Source: Streptomyces formicae
GTDB taxonomy: Bacteria; Actinomycetota; Actinomycetes; Streptomycetales; Streptomycetaceae
Assembly: GCF_002556545.1 (NCBI RefSeq)
Contig: NZ_CP022685.1
Coordinates: forward strand, 1,860,001-1,924,000
Direction of reading: 5' to 3'
DNA length: 64,000 nt
Below, in pieces: positions 7,697 to 17,114 of this stretch (position 1 is its first letter; every line of letters begins with the position of its first letter). The position numbers and the translations under genes were made by a program. Under the pieces are notes generated by a model, which saw nothing but the letters and a program-made list of their open reading frames with translations, was not told the origin of the DNA and did not search any database.

Positions 7697-8724
7697 CGGC
7701 GCCCGCGGTCACCACCGAGGCGGCGCAGCTCCTCAAGCGGGCCAAGGAGCTGACCGAGCCCGAGCTGCGCAAGGCCGTCGACCGGCTCGCCGAACCGGTG
7801 CGTCCGGTGGCCGCGTACCACTTCGGCTGGTGCGACGAGGCCGGGCGTCCGGTGAACGGCGACTGGGGCAAGGGGGTGCGCGGGGCGCTGGTGATCGCCG
7901 CTGCCGAGGCCCTGGGCGCCGGTCCCGAACAGGCGGTGGCCCACGCGGCGTCCGTGGAGCTGGTGCACAACTTCACGGTGGTGCACGACGATCTGATGGA
8001 CGGCGACCGGCTGCGCAGGGGGCGGCCCGCCACCTGGGCGGTCTTCGGCAGCGCCCGTGCGGTCCTCGCGGGCGACGCCCTGCTGGCCGCCGCCCTGGAG
8101 GTCCTCGCCCACCGCTGCCCCCGGCTCTCCCCCGCCGCCGTGCGGGAACTGGCCGACGCGCTCCTGGAGTTGGTCGCGGGCCAGGGCGCCGACCTCGCCT
8201 TCGAGTCACGCGCCGACGTCGGCCTCGACGAGTGTCTGCGGATGGCGGGCGGCAAGACGGCCGCGCTGCTCGCCGCGGCCTGTGCGCTGGGCGCCGTGGC
8301 GGCGGGGGCCGACGAGCGGCGGGTGGGTCTGCTGCGGGAGTTCGGGCGCCATCTGGGTCTGGCGTTCCAGCTCGTCGACGATCTCCTGGGCATCTGGGGC
8401 GACAGCGCGAGGACGGGCAAGCCCGTCGGCGCGGACATCCGGCTGCGCAAGAAGTCCCTGCCCGTGGTGGCCGCGCTGTCCGGCGGCACCCCGGCCGGTG
8501 CCCGCCTCGCCGAGCTCTACGGCCGTGCGGGTCCGCTGGACGACGCGGCGGTCTCCCGCGCCGCCGCGCTGATCGAGGAGGCGGGCGGGCGCCGCTGGGC
8601 GCAGGAGGAGGCGGACCGGCAGCGGTCCTCGGCGCTCGGCTGTCTGGCGGGCGCGGAGCTCGTGCCCGAGGGGGCGGCGGCGCTGGCCTCGCTGGCGGAC
8701 CTGATCACGCGAAGAGACGTCTGA
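7693..8724 (+). CDS. Polyprenyl diphosphate synthase, probable GGPP synthase
   Basis: A 343-residue trans-prenyltransferase that condenses IPP with allylic diphosphates. The first Asp-rich motif is DDLMD at 99-103 without the two-residue insertion, followed by RRGRPA. The second is FQLVDDLLGIWGD. Phe94 is the fifth residue before the first Asp motif; in archaeal-type I enzymes an aromatic at that place limits the product to C20, which supports GGPP. The ATG at 7693 overlaps the terpene synthase stop. It is the last gene of the four-gene operon, and its stop lies inside a triple 16-bp repeat. Chain length is inferred, not proven. Confidence 0.9.
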   Translation: MTAPAVTTEAAQLLKRAKELTEPELRKAVDRLAEPVRPVAAYHFGWCDEAGRPVNGDWGKGVRGALVIAAAEALGAGPEQAVAHAASVELVHNFTVVHDDLMDGDRLRRGRPATWAVFGSARAVLAGDALLAAALEVLAHRCPRLSPAAVRELADALLELVAGQGADLAFESRADVGLDECLRMAGGKTAALLAAACALGAVAAGADERRVGLLREFGRHLGLAFQLVDDLLGIWGDSARTGKPVGADIRLRKKSLPVVAALSGGTPAGARLAELYGRAGPLDDAAVSRAAALIEEAGGRRWAQEEADRQRSSALGCLAGAELVPEGAAALASLADLITRRDV

Positions 8725-8766
8725 GGGGACGAGTGTCTGAGGGGACGAGTGTCTGAGGGGACGAGT
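8719..8766 (+). repeat. Three perfect tandem 16-bp repeats across the GGPP synthase stop
   Basis: The unit GTCTGAGGGGACGAGT occurs at 8719-8734, 8735-8750 and 8751-8766 with no mismatch. The prenyltransferase stop (TGA, 8722-8724) lies in the first copy. Since 16 is not a multiple of 3 the extra copies are non-coding. It fills most of the 69-bp gap to the convergent kdpD. Confidence 0.9.
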
Positions 8767-8793
8767 GAAGGAGCGGTGTGCGGCCGGGCCCGG

Positions 8794-11340
8794 TCAGGTC
8801 GTGGCCGCCGCCGGACGTTCCTCCCCGCCCTGCGGGTGGCCCGGAGCCGCCCGCAGGGTGAGCGCCATCGTGAGCCCGCCGCCCGGGGTGTCCTCGGCGG
8901 TGAGCGTGCCGTCCATCGACTCCGTGAAGCCTCGGGCGACGGCCAGGCCGAGGCCCACGCCCGCGCCGCGCGGAGCGTCACCGTAGCGCTGGAACGGTTC
9001 GAAGATGCGGTCCTTGGCGGTGTCGGGGACGCCGGGTCCCCGGTCCACCACGCGCAGTTCGACGTGGTCGCCGATGGCGCTCGCGGAGACCAGGACGCGG
9101 GCGCCTTCGGGGCTGTACTTCACGGCGTTCTCGACGATGTTGGCGACCGCGCGCTCCAGGAGGCCCTTGTCGACCGTGACCATCGGCAGGTTCTCCGGGA
9201 CGTCCAGGTCGACGCTGCCCTCCGGTACGCCGCCGAGCGCCATGGGCACGACCTCGTCGAGGTCGATCTCGCGGATGAGCGGGGTGACGGTGCCGGTCTG
9301 GAGGCGGGACATGTCCAGGAGGTTGCCGACGAGGTGTTCCAGGCGGTCGGCGCCGTCCTCGATGCCCTCCAGGAGCTCGGCCTCGTCCTCCTCGGACCAT
9401 TCGACGTCGTCGGAGCGCAGCGAGGACACGGCCGCCTTGATGCCCGCGAGCGGGGTGCGCAGGTCGTGGCTGACGGCGGCGAGCAGCGCGGTGCGGATGC
9501 GGTTGCCCTCGGCGAGCGCGCGGGCCTCCTTCGCCTCCCCCTGGAGCCGCTGGCGGTCCAGGACGACGGCGGCCTGCGCGGCGAACGCGGCGAGCACCCG
9601 GCGATCCTCGGCGGGCAGCACCCGGCCCGAGAGCGCGAGCGCCATGTGGTCGCCGACAGGCATGTCCACGTCCGCGTCCTCCGGCCGACCGAGCGGCAGG
9701 GCCGTGCCGACCCGGCCCGCGCAGGTCCAGGGTTCGACGTCGCTCGCGCGTTCCAGGAGGGCGACGGACTCCATGGCGAAGGTCTCGCGGACCCGTTCCA
9801 GGAGGGCCTCCAGGCTGGTCTCGCCGCGCAGCACGCTGCCCGCGAGGAACGAGAGGATCTCCGACTCGGCGCGCAGCCTGGCCGCCTGGTGGGTGCGCCG
9901 GGCGGCCAGGTCGACGACCGAGGCCACCGACACCGCGACGCCGACGAAGATGGCGAGGGCGACGATGTTCTTCGGGTCGTTGATGGTCAACTTGCCGATG
10001 GGCGGGGTGAAGTACCAGTTCAGGAGCAGTGAACCGACGCCCGCCGAGACGAGCGCGGGCCAGGCGCCGCCCAGTATCGCGGCCGCGACGGTCAGCGACA
10101 GATAGAGCAGCATGTCGTTGGCGAGGCCCACGCCGGGTGCCCAGGTGCTGAGCAGGCAGGTGAGGAGGACCGGGCCCGCCACGCCGATCAGCCAGCCGCC
10201 CAGGCGCCGGGCGCGGCCGAGCCGGGCGCTCCTGGCCACCGGGAGCCCGCGCCCGGTGCCGACCGCGTCGTGCGTGACGAGGTGGACGTCGAGGTCGGGT
10301 CCCGAGTCGCGGGCCGCTGTCGCGCCGACCCCGGGCCCGAAGACGTACTGCCAGGTCTTGCGCCGTGAGACGCCGAGGACGATCTGCGTGGCGTTGACCC
10401 CGCGCGCGAAGTCGAGGAGCCCGGCCGGTATGTCGTCGCCGACGACGTGGTGGAAGGTGCCGCCGAGGTCCTCCACCAGGGTGCGCTGGACGGCGAGTTC
10501 CTTGGGCGAGGCCGAACTGAGGCCGTCGCTGCGGGAGATGTAGACGGCGAGCACCTCGCCGCCCGCGCCCTTCTCGGCGAGGCGGGCCGCGCGGCGAAGG
10601 AGGGTGCTGCCCTCGGGTCCTCCGGTGAGACCGACGACGATGCGTTCGCGCGAGCCCCAGATCTTCTTGACGCGGTGCTCGGCGCGGTATTCGGTGAGGT
10701 ACTCGTCGACGCGGTCGGCGGTCCACAGGAGCGCGAGTTCACGCAGGGCGGTGAGGTTGCCGGGCCTGAAGTACTTGGAGAGCGCCGCGTCGACCTTGTC
10801 GGGCTTGTAGATGTTGCCGTGCGCCATGCGGCGGCGCAGCGCCTGGGGCGACATGTCGACCAGCTCGATCTGGTCGGCGCGGCGCACCACCTCGTCGGGG
10901 ACGGTCTCCTTCTGCCGTACGCCGGTGATGGACTCCACGACGTCGCCGAGCGACTCCAGGTGCTGGATGTTCACCGTGGAGACGACGTCGATGCCGGCCG
11001 CGAGGAGTTCCTCGACGTCCTGCCAGCGCTTGGCGTTGCGCGAGCCGGGGACGTTGGTGTGCGGGAGCTCGTCCACCAGGGCGACGGCCGGGCGGCGGGC
11101 GAGGACCGCGTCGAGGTCCATCTCGGTGAAGACCGAGCCCCGGTACTCCAGTCGCCTGCGCGGCACCACTTCGAGGCCGTGCAGCATCACCTCGGTGCGC
11201 GGCCTTTCGTGGTGTTCCACGAACGCGACCACGCAGTCGGTGCCGCGCTCGACACGACGGTGTGCCTCGGAGAGCATCGCGTACGTCTTGCCGACGCCGG
11301 GTGCGGAGCCGAGGTAGATCCTGAGGGTGCCGCGTGCCAT
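8794..11340 (-). CDS. kdpD: Osmosensitive K+ channel sensor histidine kinase KdpD
   Basis: A full-length KdpD of 848 residues. Order of parts: KdpD domain (1-210) with Walker [10 protein letters not shown] and VDELPHTN; Usp-like domain (about 231-360); four short membrane segments (about 380-480); GAF-like linker (490-600); DHp with AVSHDLRTP and phospho-acceptor His near 625; HATPase with NIVENAVKYS and GLGLAV. It phosphorylates KdpE under K+ limitation. The start is the ATG at 11340, where the conserved KdpD domain begins; upstream in-frame codons encode unrelated sequence overlapping kdpE. It follows kdpE by 26 bp, presumably as one operon. Confidence 0.96.
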   Translation of the reverse strand: MARGTLRIYLGSAPGVGKTYAMLSEAHRRVERGTDCVVAFVEHHERPRTEVMLHGLEVVPRRRLEYRGSVFTEMDLDAVLARRPAVALVDELPHTNVPGSRNAKRWQDVEELLAAGIDVVSTVNIQHLESLGDVVESITGVRQKETVPDEVVRRADQIELVDMSPQALRRRMAHGNIYKPDKVDAALSKYFRPGNLTALRELALLWTADRVDEYLTEYRAEHRVKKIWGSRERIVVGLTGGPEGSTLLRRAARLAEKGAGGEVLAVYISRSDGLSSASPKELAVQRTLVEDLGGTFHHVVGDDIPAGLLDFARGVNATQIVLGVSRRKTWQYVFGPGVGATAARDSGPDLDVHLVTHDAVGTGRGLPVARSARLGRARRLGGWLIGVAGPVLLTCLLSTWAPGVGLANDMLLYLSLTVAAAILGGAWPALVSAGVGSLLLNWYFTPPIGKLTINDPKNIVALAIFVGVAVSVASVVDLAARRTHQAARLRAESEILSFLAGSVLRGETSLEALLERVRETFAMESVALLERASDVEPWTCAGRVGTALPLGRPEDADVDMPVGDHMALALSGRVLPAEDRRVLAAFAAQAAVVLDRQRLQGEAKEARALAEGNRIRTALLAAVSHDLRTPLAGIKAAVSSLRSDDVEWSEEDEAELLEGIEDGADRLEHLVGNLLDMSRLQTGTVTPLIREIDLDEVVPMALGGVPEGSVDLDVPENLPMVTVDKGLLERAVANIVENAVKYSPEGARVLVSASAIGDHVELRVVDRGPGVPDTAKDRIFEPFQRYGDAPRGAGVGLGLAVARGFTESMDGTLTAEDTPGGGLTMALTLRAAPGHPQGGEERPAAATT

Positions 11341-11366
11341 GGGTTCTCGAGTCCGTCCGCCGGTCG

Positions 11367-12050
11367 TCAGCTCTCGAAGCGGTATCCCATGCCCGGCTCC
11401 GTGATGAGGTACCGGGGGTGGGAGGGGTCCGCTTCCAGCTTGCGTCTCAACTGGGCCATGTAGACCCGCAGGTAGTTGGTCTTGGTGCCGTAGGACGGGC
11501 CCCACACGTCGAGCAGCAACTGCCGTTGGGTGATGAGCCGTCCCGGGTGGCAGATCAGTATTTCGAGGAGCTGCCACTCCGTCGGGGTCAGGCGTATGTC
11601 GCGGCCGCGCCGGGTGACCCGCTTGGCCACCAGGTCGACGGAGAAGTCGTCGGTGGTGACCACCACGGTCTCCCTGGCGGCCGGGGCCGACTCGGTGCGG
11701 CGGACGGCGGCGCGCAGCCTGGCGAGGAGTTCGTCCATGCTGAACGGCTTGGTGATGTAGTCATCGGCTCCCGCGTCGAGCGCGGCGACCTTCTCGTCGG
11801 AGGCGCGCCGCGCGGTGAGCACGAGGACCGGTACGCGGGTCCAGCCGCGCAGGGCCTTCAGTACGTCGATGCCGTCCATGTCGGGGAGACCGAGGTCGAG
11901 AACGATGACGTCGGGCTGTTTCGCGGCGGCCAGGCGGAGCGCGGTGGCTCCGTCGGGGGCCGCGTCCACGGCGTACGCGCGCGCTTCCAGGTTGATCACG
12001 AGAGCCCGTACGAGCTGTGCGTCGTCCTCCACCACAAGGACCCGGGTCAT
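11367..12050 (-). CDS. kdpE: OmpR/PhoB-family response regulator KdpE
   Basis: A 227-residue regulator. The receiver domain has acidic residues at VEDD and the phospho-acceptor Asp near 52 in LDLGLPDMDG, with K in KPFSMDELL. The C-terminal winged helix contains LTPTEWQLLEIL and TNYLRVYMAQLRRKLE. Its partner is KdpD and the expected target is the kdp promoter. A hairpin and a MITE-like element lie between it and kdpC, so it may have its own promoter rather than being purely read through from kdpFABC. Confidence 0.96.
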   Translation of the reverse strand: MTRVLVVEDDAQLVRALVINLEARAYAVDAAPDGATALRLAAAKQPDVIVLDLGLPDMDGIDVLKALRGWTRVPVLVLTARRASDEKVAALDAGADDYITKPFSMDELLARLRAAVRRTESAPAARETVVVTTDDFSVDLVAKRVTRRGRDIRLTPTEWQLLEILICHPGRLITQRQLLLDVWGPSYGTKTNYLRVYMAQLRRKLEADPSHPRYLITEPGMGYRFES

Positions 12051-12071
12051 CGGAGTGCCTTCTTCCTCGTG

Positions 12072-12120
12072 GCGGGAGCCGACGGACCCCGGTGTGTGCC
12101 GGGTTCCTCGGCTCCCGCCG
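12072..12120 (-). terminator. Stable hairpin upstream of kdpE
   Basis: A 12-bp perfect stem (12072-12083 with 12109-12120) is continued by an inner CCCGG/CCGGG pairing. It lies between kdpC and kdpE, 22 bp before the kdpE start. It could attenuate read-through from kdpFABC or belong to the kdpE leader. No U-tract follows. Confidence 0.5.
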
Positions 12121-12127
12121 GTGACGG

Positions 12128-12328
12128 TTAGGGCCTGTCCGGCGGATCAGGGCGCGCTCGGGTGGCGTCCACCGTCCGGTGCAGGCGAGCGGGGTCTGGT
12201 GCGTGCAGCTGCAAGGCGGAGGAGGGCGGCAACGCAGTGGGGTCTCCCCTGCTCGAGCGGAGCCGAGAGCTTGGGGGAGGGCGTGCCAGACCCCGCGACA
12301 GCGCCATGATCCGCCGGACAGGCCCTAA
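12128..12328. mobile_element. MITE-like element with 22-bp perfect terminal inverted repeats
   Basis: A 201-bp non-coding element. Its ends, 12128-12149 and 12307-12328, are exact 22-bp inverted repeats beginning TTAGGGCCTGTCCGGCGG. No transposase is encoded. The outermost TTAG/CTAA could include a target-site duplication of the kind made by IS5-group elements, but this is inference. The interior carries the motif CTCGAGCGGAGCCGAGAGCT, which I recall from dispersed Streptomyces repeats. It sits between kdpC and kdpE and may separate their expression. Confidence 0.8.
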
Positions 12329-12333
12329 GCCCA

Positions 12334-13002
12334 TCAGCCCTTCTCGGTCAGTTCCTTGAGGGCGATGTTGAGCTGGAGGACGTTGACGCGCGGCTCTCCC
12401 ACGAAGCCGAGGATCCGTCCGTCGGTGTGTCCGTCGACCAGCTTCCGAACCTGCTCGACGCCCAGGTGGTTCCTGGCCGCGACGCGGTGCACCTGGAGGT
12501 CGGCGTACTCCGGGGAGATGTGCGGGTCGAGGCCCGAGCCGGAGGAGGTGACCGCTTCGGCGGGCACGTCGGAGGGCTTGACCTGGTGGTCCGCTGTGGA
12601 GTTGTCCTTGATGACGGCCGCCTTGGCGTCCTTCACCTGCTGGACCAGGTCCTTGTTGTCGCCGGAGAGGTTGGTGGCGCCGGACAGGAGCAGCTGGTAC
12701 TGGGTGTTGACGCTGTTCTCGCCCAGGCCGTTGGAGGGGCGCGGCTGGAACCACTTGAGGTCGGGCTCGGCCGTCTCCTGGCCCTTCTTGAGCGGCAGGT
12801 CGTAGCGCTGGCCGATGAGTTCGGAGCCGACGACCTTGCCGTCCGCCGTCACCTCGGAGCCATTCGCCTTGTCGTGGAACAGGGCCTGGGCGACGCCGGT
12901 CACCGCGAGCGGGTAGAGGACGCCGCAGATCACGGTGAGGACGAGCAGGGCGCGCAGGCCCGCCCCCAGCAACCGCGCCGAGTTTCCTACGGAGTTGTTC
13001 AT
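12334..13002 (-). CDS. kdpC: K+-transporting ATPase subunit KdpC
   Basis: 222 residues from the ATG at 13002. One N-terminal membrane helix (about residues 14-40, ALLVLTVICGVLYPLAVTG) is followed by a periplasm-facing domain with the family hallmarks GSELIGQ, FQPRPS, SGSGLDPHISP and RILGFVGEPRVNVLQLN. KdpC stabilises the KdpA-KdpB complex. An in-frame TTG at 13011 overlaps the kdpB stop and would add three residues, so the start is uncertain by 9 nt. It is the last structural gene of kdpFABC, and its stop lies just 5 bp from the MITE-like element. Confidence 0.94.
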   Translation of the reverse strand: MNNSVGNSARLLGAGLRALLVLTVICGVLYPLAVTGVAQALFHDKANGSEVTADGKVVGSELIGQRYDLPLKKGQETAEPDLKWFQPRPSNGLGENSVNTQYQLLLSGATNLSGDNKDLVQQVKDAKAAVIKDNSTADHQVKPSDVPAEAVTSSGSGLDPHISPEYADLQVHRVAARNHLGVEQVRKLVDGHTDGRILGFVGEPRVNVLQLNIALKELTEKG

Positions 13003-13007
13003 GCCGA

Positions 13008-15149
13008 TCAACCGATTCCGGGGATGAGGGAGAGGAGTACGTCGATGATCTTGATGCCGATGAAGGGCGCGACGAGCCCGCCGAGGCCGTAGATCCCGAG
13101 GTTGCGCCGGAGCATCTTGTCGGCGCTCATCGGCCGGTACCGCACGCCCTTCAGCGCGAGCGGCACCAGCGCGATGATGATCAGCGCGTTGAAGATGACC
13201 GCGGAGAGGATCGCCGACTCGGGCGACGACAAGTTCATGATGTTGAGCTTGTCGAGCGAGGGATAGGCGACCGCGAACATGGCGGGGATGATCGCGAAGT
13301 ACTTCGCGACGTCGTTGGCGATCGAGAAGGTCGTGAGCGCGCCCCGGGTGATGAGGAGTTGCTTGCCGATCTCGACGATCTCGATGAGCTTGGTCGGGTT
13401 GGAGTCCAGGTCCACCATGTTCCCGGCCTCCTTGGCGGCCGAGGTACCGGTGTTCATGGCCACGCCGACGTCCGCCTGGGCGAGCGCGGGCGCGTCGTTC
13501 GTACCGTCGCCCGTCATCGCGACCAGCTTGCCGCCCGCCTGCTCCCGCTTGATCAGCGCCATCTTGTCCTCGGGCGTGGCCTCGGCGAGGAAGTCGTCCA
13601 CGCCCGCCTCGTCCGCGATCGCCTTGGCGGTCAGCGGGTTGTCGCCCGTGATCATGACGGTCTTGATGCCCATGCGGCGCAGTTCGTCGAACCGCTCGCG
13701 CATGCCCTCCTTGACCACGTCCTTGAGGTGGATCACCCCGAGGACGCGCGCACCGTCAGCATCTTCCAGAGCCACAAGGAGCGGCGTGCCACCAGCCTGT
13801 GAAATGCGGTCGTTGAGTTCCTGCGCATCCTCGGCGACCTCGCCACCACGTTCCTTGACCCAGGCGACGACCGATCCCGTCGCGCCCTTGCGCACCTTGC
13901 GTCCGTCGACGTCCACGCCCGACATCCGGGTCTGCGCCGTGAACGGCACCCACTCGGCGCCGGTCAGCTCGCCCTGGTGGCGCTCGCGCAGGCCGTACTT
14001 CTCCTTGGCGAGTACGACGATGGAGCGGCCCTCGGGGGTCTCGTCGGCCAGCGAGGAGAGCTGGGCGGCGTCGGCGACCTCGGCCTCGGTGGTGCCGCGC
14101 ACCGGCACGAACTCGGCGGCCTGGCGGTTGCCGAGGGTGATGGTGCCGGTCTTGTCCAGGAGCAGGGTCGACACGTCGCCCGCCGCCTCGACCGCCCTGC
14201 CGGACATGGCGAGGACGTTGCGCTGGACCAGGCGGTCCATGCCCGCGATGCCGATCGCGGAGAGCAGCGCGCCGATGGTCGTCGGGATCAGGCAGACGAG
14301 CAGTGCCGTCAGGACGATCATCGAGGTCTGGTCGTCGGCCCCCGCGTAGATGGCGAAGGGCTTGAGGGTGACGACGGCGAGCAGGAAGACGATGGTGAGG
14401 GACGCGAGGAGGATGTTCAGCGCGATCTCGTTGGGCGTCTTCTGCCGGGCCGCGCCCTCGACCAGGTTGATCATGCGGTCGATGAACGTCTCGCCGGGCT
14501 TCGTCGTGATCTTGATGACGATGCGGTCGGAGAGGACCTTCGTCCCGCCCGTGACGGCGGACCTGTCACCGCCCGACTCCCGGATGACGGGGGCCGATTC
14601 GCCGGTGATCGCGGACTCGTCGACCGAGGCCACGCCCTCGACGACGTCACCGTCGCCGGGGATGATGTCGCCCGCCTCGCAGACGACCAGGTCGCCGATG
14701 CGCAGCTCGGTGCCGGGCACCGACTCCTCCGTACCGCCGGTCAGACGGCGCGCGACGGTGTCGGTCTTGGCCTTGCGCAGGGTGTCGGCCTGCGCCTTGC
14801 CGCGGCCCTCGGCGACCGCCTCCGCGAGGTTGGCGAAGATCGTGGTCAGCCAGAGCCAGGCGGCGATCGCCCAGCCGAACCAGTCGCCCGGGTCCTTCAC
14901 GGCGAGCACGGTGGTGACCACCGAGCCGACCAGGACCACGAACATGACCGGGGACTTGACCATGACCCGCGGGTGCAGCTTGCGGACCGCGTCCGGCAGC
15001 GACTTCAGGAGCTGGGCGGGGTCGAAGAGGCCCGCGCCGACCTTGCCGTCGTCGGCGGACTTGTTGCCGCTGGGGACGTCCGGGTGGGGCGCGAGGGCGG
15101 TGGCCGGAGCGGTGGTCCGCTCCTCGTGCTTCTTGATGGGTGTGCTCAT
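13008..15149 (-). CDS. kdpB: K+-transporting P-type ATPase subunit KdpB
   Basis: A 713-residue P1A-type ATPase. The actuator has SAITGESAP (TGES loop), the phosphorylation site is [11 protein letters not shown], the nucleotide domain follows, and the hinge has [18 protein letters not shown]. Membrane helices flank these, with charged residues in the late helices (IANDVAKYF) as in other KdpB proteins. The ATG at 15149 overlaps the kdpA stop (ATGA). It energises K+ uptake through KdpA. Length and motifs are fully standard. Confidence 0.97.
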   Translation of the reverse strand: MSTPIKKHEERTTAPATALAPHPDVPSGNKSADDGKVGAGLFDPAQLLKSLPDAVRKLHPRVMVKSPVMFVVLVGSVVTTVLAVKDPGDWFGWAIAAWLWLTTIFANLAEAVAEGRGKAQADTLRKAKTDTVARRLTGGTEESVPGTELRIGDLVVCEAGDIIPGDGDVVEGVASVDESAITGESAPVIRESGGDRSAVTGGTKVLSDRIVIKITTKPGETFIDRMINLVEGAARQKTPNEIALNILLASLTIVFLLAVVTLKPFAIYAGADDQTSMIVLTALLVCLIPTTIGALLSAIGIAGMDRLVQRNVLAMSGRAVEAAGDVSTLLLDKTGTITLGNRQAAEFVPVRGTTEAEVADAAQLSSLADETPEGRSIVVLAKEKYGLRERHQGELTGAEWVPFTAQTRMSGVDVDGRKVRKGATGSVVAWVKERGGEVAEDAQELNDRISQAGGTPLLVALEDADGARVLGVIHLKDVVKEGMRERFDELRRMGIKTVMITGDNPLTAKAIADEAGVDDFLAEATPEDKMALIKREQAGGKLVAMTGDGTNDAPALAQADVGVAMNTGTSAAKEAGNMVDLDSNPTKLIEIVEIGKQLLITRGALTTFSIANDVAKYFAIIPAMFAVAYPSLDKLNIMNLSSPESAILSAVIFNALIIIALVPLALKGVRYRPMSADKMLRRNLGIYGLGGLVAPFIGIKIIDVLLSLIPGIG

Positions 15150-16810
15150 GACGCCAGCCCCTCGGCAAGCGGTCCCAGCGCGAGGGCGGGGAAGTAGGTG
15201 AGACCGGTGATGATCATGATGGTGCCGACCAGCAGACCGGTGAACAGCGGCTTTTCGGTGCGCAGGGTGCCCGCGGTGGCCGGGATCGGCTTCTGCTCGG
15301 CGAGCGAGCCCGCGAGCGCGAGGACGAACACCATGGGCAGGAAGCGGCCGAGCAGCATCGCGAGGCCGATCGTGGTGTTGAACCAGGTGGTGTCCGCGCT
15401 CAGACCGCCGAACGCCGAGCCGTTGTTGTTGGCGCCGGACGTGAAGGCGTACAGGATCTCGGAGAAGCCGTGCGCCCCGGTGTTGAGCATCGAGTCCTTG
15501 GGCGTGGGCAGCGCCATCGACACCGCGGTGAAGCCGAGGACGAGCGCGGGCGTGATGAGGATGTAGCAGGCCGCGAGCTTGATCTCGCGGGTGCCGATCT
15601 TCTTGCCCAGGTACTCCGGCGTACGGCCGACCATCAGGCCCGCGATGAACACCGCGATGATCGCCATGATCAGCATGCCGTAGAGGCCGGAACCGACACC
15701 GCCCGGAGCGATCTCGCCGAGCTGCATGCCCAGCATGTCGATGCCGCCGCCGAAGCCGGTGTTGGAGGAGTGGAAGGAGTTGACCGCGCCCGTGGAGGTC
15801 AGCGTGGTGGCGACCGAGAAGATCGCCGAACCGCCGATGCCGAACCGGGTCTCCTTGCCCTCCATCGCGCCGCCCGCGACGTCGAAGGCCGGGCCGCCGT
15901 GGTGGAACTCGGTCCACATCATCAGCGCCGTGAAGCCGATCCAGATCGTCGCCATCGTGGCGAGGATCGCGTAGCCCTGCCGCACCGAGCCGACCATCGT
16001 GCCGAAGGTGCGGGTCAGCGCGAACGGGATGACGAGGATCAGGAAGACCTCGAAGAGGTTGGAGAGTCCGTTGGGGTTCTCGAAGGGGTGGGCGGAGTTG
16101 GCGTTGAAGTAGCCGCCTCCGTTGGTGCCCAGCTCCTTGATGACCTCCTGGGAAGCGACGGCACCGCCGTTCCACTCCTGCTTGCCGCCGAGGAACTGGC
16201 CGACCTCGTGGATGCCGGAGAAGTTCTGGATGGCACCGCAGGCGACCAGGACGAGCGCGCCGATCACGGAGATCGGGATCAGGACGCGGACGACGCCACG
16301 CACCAGGTCGGCCCAGAAGTTGCCGAGCTCACCGGTGCGGGCGCGCGCGAAGCCGCGGACCAGGGCCACCGCCACGGCGATCCCCACGGCCGCCGAGACG
16401 AAGTTCTGTACGGCGAGACCGGCGGTCTGCACGACGTGGCCCATGGCCTGTTCGCCGGAGTACGACTGCCAGTTGGTGTTGGCGACGAAGGACGCGGCGG
16501 TGTTGAACGCCTGGTCCGGGTCGATCGACCGGAAGCCGAGCGATCCGGGCAGCGAGCCCTGGAGCCGCTGCAGCAGGTAGAGGAAGAGGACGCCGACCGC
16601 GGAGAAGGCGAGGACGCCGCGCAGGTACGCGGGCCAGCGCATCTCGGTGTCCGGGTTGGCGCCGATGGCCTTGTAGATCCACTTCTCCGCGCGAAGGTGC
16701 TTCTTCGAGGAGTAGACGTGGGCCATGTAGTCGCCGAGCGGGCGGTAGGCGAGGGCAAGCGCCGCTATCAGCGCGAGCAGCTGGAGCACACCAGCGAGGA
16801 CGGGGCTCAT
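15146..16810 (-). CDS. kdpA: K+-transporting ATPase subunit KdpA
   Basis: A 554-residue integral membrane channel-like subunit related to the SKT/Trk superfamily, with about ten hydrophobic helices and four pore loops. The second filter region is recognisable as [19 protein letters not shown], and an earlier loop contains [19 protein letters not shown]. It selects and conducts K+ in the KdpFABC complex. It follows kdpF by 8 bp and is translationally coupled to kdpB. Confidence 0.97.
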   Translation of the reverse strand: MSPVLAGVLQLLALIAALALAYRPLGDYMAHVYSSKKHLRAEKWIYKAIGANPDTEMRWPAYLRGVLAFSAVGVLFLYLLQRLQGSLPGSLGFRSIDPDQAFNTAASFVANTNWQSYSGEQAMGHVVQTAGLAVQNFVSAAVGIAVAVALVRGFARARTGELGNFWADLVRGVVRVLIPISVIGALVLVACGAIQNFSGIHEVGQFLGGKQEWNGGAVASQEVIKELGTNGGGYFNANSAHPFENPNGLSNLFEVFLILVIPFALTRTFGTMVGSVRQGYAILATMATIWIGFTALMMWTEFHHGGPAFDVAGGAMEGKETRFGIGGSAIFSVATTLTSTGAVNSFHSSNTGFGGGIDMLGMQLGEIAPGGVGSGLYGMLIMAIIAVFIAGLMVGRTPEYLGKKIGTREIKLAACYILITPALVLGFTAVSMALPTPKDSMLNTGAHGFSEILYAFTSGANNNGSAFGGLSADTTWFNTTIGLAMLLGRFLPMVFVLALAGSLAEQKPIPATAGTLRTEKPLFTGLLVGTIMIITGLTYFPALALGPLAEGLAS

Positions 16811-16818
16811 ATCTGTGC

Positions 16819-16908
16819 TCAGAACCTCTCCGGGAAGACGAGGGCGAGGACGAGATAGCCCAGCAGGGCGACGGCCACGATCAGGCCGACGATGTTCTCG
16901 GCGGTCAC
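16819..16908 (-). CDS. kdpF: K+-transporting ATPase subunit KdpF
   Basis: A 29-residue single-span peptide starting at GTG ([20 protein letters not shown]... ending FPERF), typical of KdpF, which stabilises the KdpABC complex in the membrane. Its start overlaps the stop of an upstream 27-aa micro-ORF (GTGA), and kdpA begins 8 bp after its stop. Short genes of this kind are easily missed; position, hydrophobicity and the terminal PERF-like tail make the call firm. Confidence 0.9.
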   Translation of the reverse strand: MTAENIVGLIVAVALLGYLVLALVFPERF

Positions 16909-16988
16909 AGCTTGGTCACCCCCTTGGCGACGAGTGCCACCAGCGCGAAGACCGCGATCGTGGTGACGACGAAGGCCACGTCGGCCAT
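16905..16988 (-). CDS. 27-aa predicted single-span membrane micropeptide upstream of kdpF
   Basis: ATG at 16988 preceded by an excellent ribosome site (CAGGAGCTCACG). It encodes [20 protein letters not shown] then AKGVTKL: one hydrophobic helix with a short basic tail. The stop overlaps the kdpF GTG, so it is coupled to and probably leads the kdp operon. I do not know a named family. It could be an additional Kdp accessory peptide or a leader ORF that sets kdpF translation. Confidence 0.75.
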   Translation of the reverse strand: MADVAFVVTTIAVFALVALVAKGVTKL

Positions 16989-17041
16989 CGTGAGCTCCTG
17001 AGGAAAGTGGATGGGTTTGCTTGAACTGACGATTAGAGGAA

Positions 17042-17110
17042 AGCGCCCTTCCAGCCGGATCCGGCCGCCGTTGACGCCGTCCATACGCCGTCATGAGCCC
17101 TCTTGACGGG
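17042..17110 (-). promoter_or_regulatory. Candidate kdp promoter/KdpE-binding region with phased repeats
   Basis: The 126-bp gap between the micro-ORF and the KimA-like gene holds three near-copies of an 11-bp unit (GCCGCCGTTG, ACGCCGTCCAT, ACGCCGTCAT) at about 17066-17095, roughly one helical turn apart. This is the natural site for KdpE control of the kdp operon. The assignment is inference from position and repetition. Confidence 0.35.
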
Positions 17111-17114
17111 TCTC

